NCBI RefSeq assembly: GCF_963966145.1
Contig: NC_091046.1
Location: forward strand, 39,370,001 to 39,434,000
Length of the DNA: 64,000 nt
Direction of reading: 5' to 3'
DNA from: Tenebrio molitor
Lineage: Eukaryota; Arthropoda; Insecta; Coleoptera; Tenebrionidae
Below the pieces are notes generated by a model that was not told where the DNA came from, made no database searches, and saw only the letters and a program-made list of their open reading frames with translations. The translations under genes were made by a program, and so were the position numbers. Positions 47,201-58,500 of this stretch are shown here, piece after piece; position 1 is the first letter of the stretch, and each line of letters starts with the position of its first letter.

Positions 47201-50200
47201 TTCTACAAACCCATTGCAATAGACACGTTCCGGCTGAGAGCACTCTTCGTAAAAATTATTTAGAGCCAGTATTTCGAGAAGTGTGTAACAAAATTAAACA
47301 ACGCATCGGAAGTAACTACATGTGGTTTGCAGTCGATGAAACAACAGACAGTTGTGGAAGGTACGTGGCAAGTTTAATTCTCGGTATTTTAAAGGAAGAT
47401 ATTCCTACTAAAGGATATGTTGTCAGTTGCAAAGAATTGTCCAAAACAAACAGTAATTCGATTACCAGATTTGTTAATGAAAGTCTTACGTCTTTTTTTC
47501 TTCCAAATGCCGTACCAACGGACAAAATTTTGCTAATGATTTCGGATGCCGCTGCATACATGATTAAAGCTGGAACAAACTTAAAAATATTTTACGAAAA
47601 ATTAATTCACTGTACATGTGTTGCGCACGGACTAAACAGAATAGCTGAAACTATACGATTAGAATTTCCTGTGGTAAATAAGTTAATTTCAAATGGTAAA
47701 AAAATTTTTGTTAAAGCCCCACTAAGAGTGCAATATTTTAAGGAAACATTTCCAACCATACCTTTACCACCAGAACCAATTTTGACCAGATGGGGAACTT
47801 GGTTAGAGGCCGCATTTTATTATAGTCAATATATTAATCAATTTGAAGAAGTAGTTACCGAATTTGTCGACGCTCCGTCGCAGTCAATAAGAAACTGCAT
47901 AGATATTTTCAAAAATAAAGAGTTGCGACAGAATTTAGCTTTTCTAAAAAGTAATTATGAATTTGTATGTGAGACTATAACAAAACTAGAAAAACAAGGT
48001 GTTCCATTGGTTGACTCAGTGAATATGGTTCAAAAATTTAAAGAAGAAACTAACTCTGTGAGAGGAGCAGTTGGGCGTGTCGTATCTGAGAAACTCGACA
48101 ATGTTTTAAACAAAAACACAGGTTTTGGTATTTTGTGTGACATAGCGCGAGTTTTACAAGGCGAATATGTGGAAAACTTAAACATCGATTCTACAATTAT
48201 CCCCAAATTCAAATTTGCGCCAACTACAAGTGTAGATGTGGAGCGCAGTTTCTCCAACTTTAAAAATATATTGAATGATCGACGAAGAAATCTTACAATT
48301 AATCATTTAGAACAACTCCTTATCATTCATTGTTTCAAAGAAGAAGATTGAAGTTCAAGTAGTGTTTTCTAACCATAAGGAGTTGTTTTTTGTTGTATAA
48401 GCAATACAAAAATGTTATATTTTCATTTTTAGGAATTGTGTTTTATTATCTTGTTTTTATGCTTTTTAATGCTTTTTTGTTTAAAATAAAACTTTTTTAT
48501 TCAGTATGTTATGCTTATTTAAGCGCTTAATTTTTATTTTTTTGTGCATATAAATCCGCTCTCTAATTATGACGGTCTGATCACGTTATCTCACGAGTAA
48601 CTACATTAAGAAGACCTTAGCAACTTTAATGGGGAAATTTTATTACGGCTTAAGTACACGCGAAGAATGTCGTTCATCTGTGTAAGCGCTCGAATAAGTT
48701 TGATGGTGCGACTACGACACGTCACAACTTTAATATCCTTGTAGTGAATATTTCCGTACGTGCAAAAGTTCGCCCCGCAAATAAACATCCTAATGGATGG
48801 CGGATTCTGGCGGCGACCGCAGCTCGAAATTTGAAACTGCAACTCCCAACTTTGGTCTCCTGAGGAATCGTGATATTTTATCTATATGGCGGAATGGTAC
48901 CAGTATATAAAATTTCAAGAGAGATTAAACTGTCCGCGTAACTTTAAACATTCCGGATGGCTTCGTTAATTAACTCGGGAAATGTGATGCAAATTCTGTA
49001 TCGTCACCAAAAATTCGCTTAGACACCCAACGCCACGCAAATCGATACCCGAAGGCTCCTCTGCTGACGATAATTTGGGCCCACTAACAAAAATTCCAAC
49101 CCCTGTGTCACATGATCTGCTTTCAACGATTTTAATTCGTTGAAATAGGCTAGTAACGGCGATAATATAAAACAAAACAACGGTACATTTTATAAAACAT
49201 GATATACAGGGTGTATTTTTAAAATGTGCCGAAATTTTACCTACTAGGTTGTAAGACAACGTAAAAAACTAAAAGCAATTTAAAAATATTGTAGCTCGAA
49301 AAATAAATGTCATTTTATTTTTTGACATAGAATTTTTTAAATATTTTTTCCGAGTTCTACGTGAAGCCAGTAGCTCGTGGTTAAAATATCTGTACAACTT
49401 TCAATAACACCCTGTATTGTCTCATCAAATATAAACTCGTGCTATAATTGATAATCAATGATATGACTCGCGAAACCGGAGCAGCACATGCAACTCTAAC
49501 TAACCTCACTTTTTGGGTTGTATGTTTTTACTCTGCAGACTGACAAGTGGTGCGTTCACAATCGACATTTCAACGCCAACTTTGAGGATAAATTTAAATG
49601 AATTTAAATGAACACCCGAGTATTCATAAATGAAATAAAATGTAACTTGATTTAGCACTAGTAGTACAGTAGATTTTTTTTCACCCTTTTTTCAAAAGAT
49701 GGAAATATTACCGAAATTAAATAATGCATTTTCGTATTCATACATTTATTTTTATAACAGTTTAAATTTTTTTTATCTGTAAAATAGTTTGCAAAAATAT
49801 TTCTTGTGCATATTAGACTGTGGAAAATTTTCTCGACAGCATTTGACATATACTCGTGATATTATTAATGATTCTTTCCTTGAAAAAATTTCATCCAGTC
49901 AGATTTGAAAACATTTCTTGAGTATTATTATTAACGGCTACATTAAAGTACATAATAAATGACTACGAGTATATGCACAGATTAATACAAAGTAGATTAA
50001 TATTCTCCTAAAATACAGTTTCCTTTAGAAATCAGGGAGTTTCGAAAGTTTTTTCTGAATTTTCTAAAAGTCGATTTAAAATTAATTGGAAAAGTCAGAG
50101 TTACGTAAAAATCCGGTGTTTTTGTCTTGTGCTCTAATTTATTAAATTTTAAGAGAGGCATTACGCCGGCAAAATTATCCACCGACGTGTCTTAGACATT

Positions 50201-53200
50201 AGCCTGCTTTGCTTCCTGGAAACTTTCAGCAGTGCAAAGAAGCTTACAGTAAGTGCAAAGCTGAAGAGACATGTATAATACTAGAAACAACTCATCATGT
50301 AGCTCTAAAAGCTCGGCTAAAAATACGCCCGGGATGTGCACGGTGTAAATACATTTAGTTCCTTCCGTTTTGCATTGACAGAATATAAATGCGCCCCGAC
50401 CGTGAACATTTTCTAAGGGAGAACAGGACAAACAGAACTTTTCGGGCTAAAATCGTATCGACGATTCTCGGAAGTTTCAAAATGAAGGTGTCAATGCTTA
50501 TGTATTTTAGTAATTAGACGGAACTGTTCTAATTAACGTCGCACGAGGCGACCGGTAAACTTCGGCTGTCTAATATTTGTCCTGGAAATTAACAACACGT
50601 GTCCAAACGCCCTTCAAATCACAACTTTCTCAAGTTTGTTGACTTCATTGCTGTATATAAATATGGACTCGAGAAAATTACTTGGAAGTTGAGACGTCTC
50701 GATATTTAAGTAGAGGAAGAGGTGCAGATTAGGGCGAGGAGTAATCACCACGAATGAAAAACTTGCTCGCAACAACTTACCCACAAGAAAACTACAAATT
50801 ATTTCGCCGAAAGAACCCACCGGGTGGAGTGCTTTGACAGCTTTTGCGCAGGCGAAAGCGCCGACTTTTCCATCACACATACAAAACTAAGGGGTCTGAA
50901 TCTAATACGCTTCCCCCGCGAGGGAGAATATGATTATTTGATAATTATCGCTGAAACCACAAATCATAATCAAATCTATTTTTTATGCGTGCGTTATTAA
51001 AACGTCACTTTGAGCGAAATAAACGAAGACGGGTGCGTTAATTACGCCGCGAGTTTAAAAACTCTTCCAACAGATCGTTGTTCTACAACACAGGTCTGCC
51101 TAGATTTTTCAAGATAAGAGAAAATACGAAGAATCGTACACTTATTCTGAGAAATCAAATGCCTTCCGTTCATTCAACCAAAACAGTTTGATCGCAGATA
51201 AGGAAAAATTGCAATTAAAACGTCTGAGCACTTTTTCTCGACAACTCAGAACCAGGAAGCTCAAAGCTGTTCAGGTTTCCGTTTCGTTCTAACCTCTTCA
51301 CCTATTACAATTTTTATCTGCGATCTACGGTCTGTCTTGATTCAATGATGCGTTGAGCCGTACAATTACTAGAAATTTGCTAGAAATTCAATAAACAAGA
51401 GTGTCGGACCAACGAGTTGAAAACTGCTCTCACCATTTCAAAATTAGACAGTCGTGTGAGATGATACTTGTGTTGTGTATATTGATATTCGATTATAATG
51501 TCAATTCTTGAAATGGCCAAATCGTGTGGTCATTTGAAGGTAATTTGAAAAACACGTTTCTTGACACCAATAGTTTAATATCCGTTTCCATCGATCAATA
51601 CGCATATGATGGATAACTGTGATAAAAGATACAATCAATTTTGGGTTATTTTAGGTGAATTAAGGTACACTTAACCAGACACTAAAATTGCCTTAATTTG
51701 TGTCAGTGGGAAGTAATTTAATTTCATCAAAATAATAAATATAGAACATTGTTTATTGGATCAATTTTGGTCAGTTTTCGTTTAAAAATATTTCTGAAAT
51801 TAATATTGTATAGAATGTAGTAGTTTCATATTTAATTTTAAGTGAGGTGTGAGTAAACGTCATAAAATTCGGAATGCTTCTGACTGTGGTCACAAGGGAA
51901 ATATTTTAATGCACTTTAGTCGTAATCTAAACTATAATTCTGAATCATTTTGGTGGATCATCATAAAATCCATAGCATACATATACACATTTCAAAAGAT
52001 AGATAAATATTTATCCGTGTGCCAGTTTCAACACGCCGTGGAGAATTATTCATCGGCCATAGTTGTGTGTTATGATTCACTTTTGATGTCCCATCAGTTT
52101 TTTTATGAAACGCTATATGGAACTGGGACACGAGGGGTGATCTAAGAGTTGGAGCGATTGGTTCTTAAAACATGTAAACTCTGCAGAAAAATTCGCATTT
52201 TTGAACCCGATCAACTGAGATCTTTTGAATTAGAGAAAAATAAAATCTGTCTATTGAAGGTTAAAGTTAAAGTAGATTTCGCCTAGACACTTGTTATTTG
52301 AAAACAATAATTATTTGCAGCGACAGAACCTTTACAAAATTTCCAAATGAGGCAGATAGTTCTTTCTTTAAAATGATGTTCGTTTTGCAGTTTACTAAGT
52401 TTAGAAAAAATACTTCAGTAGTGAAAAGAGGAGCTATATTTTTTATCGCACTGGAACATATTTCAAACCATGAAAATTATTTCATGTCGTAGCGGAATTC
52501 TATGAAATAAGCGTTCAATGCATGGGCGTAGACAATTTGTGGTTTCAAACGCCACTTTATAATCAATCATACCTCATGAATTTTAGACGTTGAAATTATA
52601 ATTGCGCATCTTTTTATTATTACATATCTGATAATGGAGAAAATTTATAAAATAAACAAAAGCAACATTTTACATTCATAAGAATGGGTAATTTACGAGC
52701 TTTATTGCTACACGCGACGCCACTGGTAAGCAGATTTTTCGGTGAAATGTCAAAGACACGTCAATGATGTGCTGTTGTGAACCTAGAAAACAATTTTTCG
52801 ATTTTGGCAACGTTTACAGACGTTTACTTAATTGTATGCAACAATTATGCGAGAATAAGTGGTAAAATGGGTTTTACCATTGAGAGAAAGCATTTTCGAA
52901 ACGGGGTGAATAGGTAACCAGTAAAACGACTGTGCATACCAAGTCAAATTCTGCGTACGAACAACCTAAGACAAACGTTTAGATAAAACAAAAGATGAGG
53001 TATTAGCACTCTTGATTTGTTTTCTATTTGATCACTTTGTACTTGTGAAGTTTGCACAATGAGGCTGGAGGTCGAATTGTGAAATCACAAAAGTGCGATA
53101 ATAGATAATACATTTAGAATGTCTTAAAATGTAAAGAATATACTTAATATAAATTAAAAGTAAAATTGATAAATGGAAGTAGAATCGAATTTCAATATTA

Positions 53201-53986
53201 ACTAGATTGTTTAATTTTCTTTAATTTTTTTCCTCACGCCGTGCGGGAAAGTAATTCATTACCTGCTTGAAAAAATGATAAAGTGGACACATTACACACT
53301 GGTAGATAAAATAAAACATTGTTTTTACTTTTTTTATATAAAATGAGAAATGAGTAAAATATTATTTTGAACGTCCTATACTAGATTTTTCAGTGATTTC
53401 TTTTATTTTTTTATTCAACATTTTGAAACGAAATAATTTTCCTATTACAATCATGACATCGCAGAATAACTAAGTTCCATTTAATCTTTAAACATTTGTT
53501 ACTTTTGAAGAAAAGAAAAAGTGCAAAAACTGAACGATTTGCATTTCGTCCTTTTGGTATTTTTTGAAATAGTATCGGTCTGGTTCCCTTAAAAATGCAT
53601 TCGATTTGGACCCTTTCGAAATTAAAATAGATTACCGCGCGTTATGAGGGTGATTGATCGTCCGAAATGACTCTCGTTAACGTCAGAGCTTAAATTGGTG
53701 GGAAATTTATGTGGCGCTCACCTTCTTCGTCGCTGCCAATCATGGAGTACCTCTCGAATCCGCTGAGATTCCTGTGCGTGCCCAGTCCGAAGTCGTCCTT
53801 GGTCCACTGCAGGATGCCGGTCTTGTCGATAACCCTGCAGGGCAGCGTGACCCTCGAGCCGACGACCGCCGTCTGATCCTGGGGCTCCATCGCGAACTTT
53901 TGTTCGCGCATCTGCCCGGCCGCGTTCACCAGGCCCAGGCCGGCTATCCGCAGCAGGAGCAGCAGGAACTTGTGCGATGATGCCAT
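38260..53986 (-). CDS. kirre: Kirre/Roughest-type immunoglobulin cell-adhesion receptor
   Basis: Seven coding exons (minus strand): 53986-53722, 44249-43816, 43727-43448, 42335-41790, 41736-41617, 39144-38882, 38832-38260. Phases agree at every GT-AG junction and give 826 aa. Order: signal peptide (1-22); five Ig domains with paired Cys, D1 (LPCRV...YQCQV), D2 (LECIS...FTCQA), D3 (LGCHA...VKCEV), D4 (LSCDV...YFCKA), D5 (VECTI...YNCSV); one transmembrane helix about 512-535; and a cytoplasmic tail with DLKLDLRTGSS, GYVPYVDYSRDYNPP and the C-terminal PDZ ligand ATHV. Family role: IRM proteins mediate heterophilic adhesion with Nephrin-type partners in myoblast fusion, eye patterning, axon choice and nephrocyte diaphragms. 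Flies have two paralogues (kirre, rst); which one this corresponds to is unresolved. An acceptor, TTCCAG, at 54008-54010 suggests an upstream non-coding exon. Confidence 0.94.
39555..39871. mobile_element. 317-bp piggyBac-type MITE
   Basis: CACTTTGGCTACTA at the left end and its exact complement at the right (14 bp), with TTAA immediately outside both ends (39551-39554, 39872-39875). TTAA duplication is the hallmark of piggyBac transposition. No coding sequence. It lies in the kirre intron between the transmembrane exon and the next cytoplasmic exon. Confidence 0.85.
40264..40433. mobile_element. 170-bp fold-back MITE
   Basis: Starts CAGAATATTTCACGAGTGAT and ends with the complement of CAGGGCATGTCACGAGTGAT. 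The arms continue through GCCTGACG and CAACCCACA, almost to the centre. TA flanks both ends (40262-40263, 40434-40435). A (TA)n run precedes it at about 40247-40262. Confidence 0.82.
40861..41221. mobile_element. 361-bp inverted-repeat element with ~75-bp arms
   Basis: TATTTTCAAATTTGATGGCG is mirrored at the right end (TATTTTCATATTTGGTGGCG in complement). The arms continue through GAAACAAAAGACTGAGAAAT and TATTGTCAGTGTCAAATTTC. The 63-aa open frame inside (MQQIGNKKVIYRRTRDI...) is not identified. No clear target duplication. Confidence 0.7.
42336..43447. other. Kirre intron between third and fourth coding exons
   Basis: Contains the inverted-repeat element at 43193-43391 and otherwise AT-rich sequence without genes. 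Donor GTTAGT follows exon 3 and acceptor TTCCAG precedes exon 4. Confidence 0.6.
43193..43391. mobile_element. 199-bp inverted-repeat element
   Basis: TTACTATCCGTCCACC at the left end and its perfect 16-bp complement at the right. Internal sequence is non-coding. No target duplication seen. It sits 57 bp from kirre exon 3. Confidence 0.7.
44588..44700. mobile_element. CGGGTG-family MITE, left half only
   Basis: Begins CGGGTGTTCATTTCAATTTC and continues AAAGTTGGCGTTGAAAAGTC; the mirrored right end is missing. It lies 26 bp before the complete copy. Confidence 0.7.
44727..44880. mobile_element. CGGGTG-family MITE, complete copy
   Basis: Left TGGGTGTTCATTTAAATTTC and right complement CGGGTGTCCATTTAAATTTC, then CGGT(A/C)AAAGTTG in both arms. 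The flanks CCTAT and ATAGG extend the palindrome by 5 bp. This 154-bp copy defines the family termini. Confidence 0.8.
46348..48565 (+). mobile_element. Complete hAT transposon
   Basis: Perfect 14-bp terminal inverted repeats TAGAGAGCGGATTT / AAATCCGCTCTCTA, flanked by an exact 8-bp duplication, ATTATGAC (46340-46347 and 48566-48573), which is the hAT signature length. Subterminal regions carry repeated (T)ATGCTTTTT motifs on both sides (about 46369, 46461, 48456, 48468), as hAT transposases often require. The element is 2,218 bp, encodes an unbroken transposase and lies in a kirre intron, antisense to kirre. Confidence 0.95.
46816..48351 (+). CDS. hAT-family transposase with BED-like zinc finger
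   Basis: Two exons, 46816-46914 and 46972-48351, joined over a 57-nt GT-AG intron in phase 0, give 492 aa. The N-terminus has a C-x2-C...H-x5-H finger (FCRVCVKT ... IQHMKSNTHVERR), like the BED/CGGBP1-type finger of many hAT proteins. The body shows the expected catalytic-domain landmarks in order: WFAVDETTDSCG (first Asp), MISDAAAYM (second Asp), HCTCVAHGLNRI (C/H insertion motif), LTRWGTW and, near the end, the hAT dimerisation block TTSVDVERSFSNFKNILNDR followed by RRNLTINHLEQLLIIHC. All key residues are present. AATAAAA at 48485 may be its poly(A) signal. Start choice: the first ATG, about 28 codons before the zinc finger. Confidence 0.92.
49207..49414. mobile_element. CAGGGTGTATTTTT repeat, copy B
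   Basis: Near-identical to 15701-15887 but with about 20 extra bases inside (GTAGCTCGAAAAATAAATG region). TA flanks both ends (49205-49206, 49415-49416). It shares the left flank GTACATTTTATAAAACATGA with copy A. Confidence 0.75.
49500..49619. mobile_element. CGGGTG-family MITE, right half
   Basis: Contains ACTCTGCAGACTGAC, GTTCACAATCGACATTTCAA and the right terminus AAATGAACACCCGA. The internal part matches copy 1 at about 2785-2850. The left arm is lost. Confidence 0.7.
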
Positions 53987-54885
53987 CTTGATTGTCTTAT
54001 TTTATCTCTGGAATGAGGGAAGGAGCCATTAACTTCGGAATTCTTCGAGACGTATTGTTGTTCTTACAATAGGTGGGAACTAAATGGGGAAAACATTATT
54101 TAATTCAGGTAGTGATTTAAGTTTTTGTCTGGACGACTTTCATTACGCCGCTTCCGACAAAACGGAATTTATTTCGGCCGACAAATAAAACGCCCCGGCC
54201 GCCCCAATCGGAAACGTTTCCATTATGGCGGCGTCTATTTCCGTCTGTTCCTGTATACAGATCCCCATTGTCGCTTTTGAGCCTAGCCGGCCGTACATAT
54301 TGCACGGTGCTAATTAAAATCGGTGAGCTTTCGGGGATCCGTCGCCGTGATCTAATCTTCTTAATCTTAGATCGGCTCTAAGGTGGCGGAAATAGACGCG
54401 TGTAGGGACGGAAACGGATATGCTAACGTCGGAGTAGACGCTGCAGGAACTATATCTCCTGTAAACAAACGCTAAAAGCGTGCACGTGTCACTAATTGCT
54501 CAGATTACCGCTAATTGCCATGCGACAGTTTGTTGTTTTGTTAAACAACGTCTACACAATATTCCACATAATAACATTTTATCGCATAAATTAGGTTTAA
54601 ATAGATATTAAACGTCCCGGAACCTTAAGGGCTTCATAATTAAACTCCACTCTAAGCTGCGTCAAGCTGCTTCCCGTAAGCGAACGCCGATACGATGACG
54701 TCATCAACACCGCGAAGCTCGCATCCTGCTAGTTTTTCTGCAGATCGACGCTTCCGCTTCAGACGAACCAAGCTAAGACGCCGGTTTCGACGATCACGAC
54801 TTGAAAGCATCCCGAATTTGCGAACGCGTAAATGAAGGCGTCTGACGGCCCTATCCGACAATTAAAAAAAAAGTAAACAGTGTAA

Positions 54886-55057
54886 CGGGTGTTTTTTTAA
54901 ATTTGGCGTCGAAGTAGGCGTTGAACTGTCGATTGTGAACGAACTATACAGGTTACGGATCACGGATCAGCTGTTTAAATCTTACGCTTTATACGAGTGG
55001 TGCGATCTCAATCGACTTTCCAATGCCTACTTCGACGCCAAATTTAAAAAAACACTC
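54886..55057. mobile_element. CGGGTG-family MITE, diverged complete copy
   Basis: Left CGGGTGTTTTTTTAAATTTG and mirrored right end; the arms also share GCGTCGAAGTAGGC and its complement. The interior GTGAACGAACTA...GGATCAGCTGTTTAAATCTT matches the copy at 44727. Confidence 0.78.
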
Positions 55058-55087
55058 TTTATGTATTTTGATGTTGATAAAATATTA

Positions 55088-55192
55088 TTTAGAACTAGTG
55101 CACAAAGTGTCTTTTTCACTCGTGGGATCGCATGCGGCTCGCGGAGTCAAACTTCCCATTCGTGTAAAAAAGTAGTACTTTACGCACTCGTC
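55088..55192. repeat. Fold-back with GC-rich core
   Basis: GTGCACAAAGT and CACTCGTGGGA pair with the mirrored TCCCATTCGTG and ACTTTACGCAC. The core, GCATGCGGCTCGCGG, is GC-rich. Confidence 0.55.
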
Positions 55193-57403
55193 ACATAAAT
55201 TACTATTTCATTTCTTGTAGGTACATTCATTGCAACAAAATATTTTTAAAATTGTTATTAACTACCACTGTTCCTCGTAAAGTGTCGTCAGAAGCAGTGA
55301 AAGTATTTTTAGCTTCTTCCACTCTTTCTAAATTCAAATTAACGCAAAAAGCGGAATGGATGACATCGTTATACTTAATAATAGAGTAATGAGCGGATTT
55401 GTTATAAATTTCTGTGTTGGTTGATCGATTTCGGTTGTTCACAAATAGAGTTTTTTCGAGGAGAAGTTTAAATGTTTGATGGCTTGCAAGGTTTCACTGG
55501 AAAAATCTTGGAAATAAATTATGTATGGTTATTTAAAGTAAGCGGCGATGGGAGGAGTCTAAATTATTCAAAATAGTGAAGTAACGGTGACGTGACGAAA
55601 TGAAATAATGGGTTGGTAGTGGTGAAAAAAATTGAAAGCGGGTTTTTGCCACGAATTAAAAAAATTACTCGAAATAATTGCATATAATATCTGGAGCGTC
55701 CAGCTTCGCCTCGAGTCACTTAATCACGCTTAATGGAGTTATTTCATTTGAATTATTAGAAAATAAGTGTTGTTCTTGTAAGAGGTAGTTAATCATAGTT
55801 TTTTTCTTGTCCTAAATTGACACCAAATAATGAAACTTGATGAATCTGAAGAAGAGATTAGACTTTTATGGTGTGTGATCAAAATCCTAATAACAACTTC
55901 GGCTTTTAATGGAGGTCCGAAAAAGCCGACCGTGGATAATTTCCTTAATTCAGTTTTTGACTCGCCACACATCCCGTTTCCTCAAATAAAGGATCGACTG
56001 TCTTTCAACTTATTCTGTCAATATCAATGTCCCGAGTCGACTCGAGCAGTCCAAATCGTTTCAATTATGCATTGGAGCGTTAAAGAATTTATTGGGGCTT
56101 GTTTTTACAAATCATTTTTCTTCTTCACCTTCACCATGACCGTTACGATTCCGATTTCGTTTCAGTTTTATAAACTCATTGAAATGTCTTTCGATTGGGA
56201 CCCCGCAAGAAAGTCGAAATTAAATCAATTGCGTTTCGACTGGCACGTGATGTCATTAAGAAGTAAATTGGAAATTGTCATTGATAGATAATTGAAACAA
56301 GTTTATTTTGTTTCCAGGTCTGAAAAAGCACAATCCAATAAAACCCGAACGAATTCTCATTTTGGTAATAAATGCGGCCGTGTATATTTGCTACACAATG
56401 AAAAATTTGCATATTCGACACAATTCGCAAATTCAATAACACTCCGATACCGGAAGGGAAGTTGCCGATTCAATTAAAACGGAAGCGCGACATGGGTTTC
56501 TTTCTCAGCCTGGTGTGTTTTTTCCCAAATTCCCGAATTTGTTGGTGGTGAGGACGAAATTACAGCAACGATTTTCACCTAATCTGATTTTAATTATTCC
56601 AACTAAAATAACATGTAATTTACTTTAACAAAAATGGGGGATCCAGATTAACCATTACATTTGGGCGATAGCATTAAATTATTCGTCGTAATAAATCATC
56701 CGACCGGTCGATAAATCTGTGGAAACTTGGAGGCACTTTTCAAATTGTGCAAACTAATTTGTAATTAGCAGAGTTGCTGGTAGGACTTGGTATTTTATAC
56801 GGGCTTCGGCGATAAGGATCCCGTAATTAGCGAGACTTATGACAAAAATTAAGCGTTGATGAAACGAACGAAAAAATCCAAGTAAACTGCTCACTTTGGA
56901 ATAATTACTGCAAAATAAACGACGTGGGCCTAAATTAGCCAAACAACTCGATTTTCTTAGTTTGGCCAGGTCAAGAGACAAGGGGGATCTTCGAGGACGA
57001 TCACTGTATACAAAATAAAGAGGGAAAAATTTCACAGGAAATTAATACACTTACAAATTACTCGAAAAAATAGTTTGTACTATTCACAAGACATGGAAAA
57101 TTAGTTATTTACATTAGAGTCCGGTAGGTGTATTTTCTAGCGCGAGAGCAGGTTTCAGGCTCGAGGCGAAGCCGAGTGCCTGTTGTTAAGCCTGGTTGTG
57201 TCTCGTTTTTACAAATTTTTGAAGAATGGATTCCAGCAGTGATTCTGAGAAAGATATCCAAGATATCCCCTAAGAGACTAAAGCGGCATAATTTACAAGT
57301 TATCAAAAAAAAGAGATGAAATAAAATGTGACTTTTTCTAAAAATTGATGATAGAAAGAAATGCCATAAAACTTTCAAGAAATGTCAATCTGACAATTTT
57401 AGT

Positions 57404-57424
57404 TTAAGAAGAAGAAGAAGAAGC
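57404..57424. repeat. (AAG)n microsatellite
   Basis: Five to six GAA/AAG triplets just upstream of the purine-rich repeat tract. Confidence 0.7.
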
Positions 57425-57649
57425 ATTCTTTTGGATCTAAAACCAGCGAAGATGAGCTCACATTCTGCTGACGTAGTAGAAAAATGGTCCTTTTATTGGA
57501 CGTTTATTCTAGACTACTGCTTATAATTAAAAACAAGAGCGACTAGAAATTGTCTCAATTACGACAGCACAGAGCACCGTAAAGTAAGTCTCTAAGAAAA
57601 GGAGGAAGAGATTTTGTTTCCTATGGAAGTGAGAAATAGCAGAGATCCG

Positions 57650-58500
57650 GTGGACATTCTGAACGGGGAGATACAGGAAGATCCGTGATAGGTGATACAG
57701 AGAGATACAGGGAAAACATGGGAACATAGAGAAAGAGGCGAAGAAGATACGAGAAGATTTGACATGTGTGATGCAAAGAGATTTACGGAAGATACAGGGA
57801 AATCCGGAGGAGGTACAGGAAGATCTGGAATACACGGAAATTCAGAACGGGGAGATACAGGAAGATTCGTGAATTGAGATACAAAGAGATCTACGAAAGA
57901 TACTATGGGAGATTCAGAAAGATCCCGGACATACATGGACGACTAGAAAAGATAGAAGAAAATCTGGAGGAAGTACAGGAAGATCTGAAATACAAGAAAA
58001 ACATGGAAATATAGAGAAAGAGGGGAAGAAAATACAGGAAGATTTGATATGATTGATGCAAAGAAATTTACGGAAGATACAGGGAAATCTGGAAACGGTA
58101 CAAGAAGATCTGGAATACACGGAAATTTAGAACGGGGAGATACAGGAAGATTCATGATAGGAGATACAGACAGATCTACGAAAGATACTAGGGGGGATTC
58201 AGAAAGATCCCGGAGACATACATGGATGACTAGAAGATACAGGAAGATCTGGAATACAGGGAGAACATGGGAACATAGAGAATAAACCGAAGAAGACACA
58301 GGAATATTTGACATGAGTGATGCAAAGAGATTTACGGAAGATACAGGGAAATTTGTGGGCGGTACAGGAAGATCTGGAATACAGGGAGATCATGGGAATG
58401 TACAGAAAGAGACGGGGGAGATACAGGAAGATTCGGAATGGGAGATGCAGAGAGATTTAAATGAGATACCGGGAGATCTGGTGGAGATAGAGGATGGAAA
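57650..58500. repeat. Purine-rich higher-order tandem repeat
   Basis: Short GATACAGGAAGATCTGGAAT-like units are arranged in a larger unit of about 264-285 bp. The landmark TGCAAAGAGATTTACGGAAG recurs near 57772, 58057 and 58321. The plus strand is strongly A+G biased across the tract. Open frames arise in several frames on both strands because of the repeat and encode only low-complexity peptides (TGKSGGGTGRSG), so I do not call a gene. Confidence 0.8.

Larger units (their letters stand above)
44250..53721. other. 9.5-kb kirre intron splitting the first Ig domain
   Basis: Holds the hAT element, three copies of the CGGGTG MITE family and copy B of the CAGGGTGTATTTTT repeat. GC-richer, possibly regulatory stretches lie near 45.2-46.3 kb and 48.6-49.1 kb. 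Overlapping open frames at 45.5-46.3 kb on both strands have no motifs. The rest is AT-rich with nothing recognised. The donor is GAAG|GTGAGC and the acceptor TTTGTTTAG. Confidence 0.6.

Noticed and set aside
47316..48257. Minus-strand frames inside the hAT gene
   Set aside because: Shadows of the transposase coding sequence.
55830..56291. 153-aa plus-strand frame
   Set aside because: Phe-rich, no recognised domain or signal; likely chance open frame.
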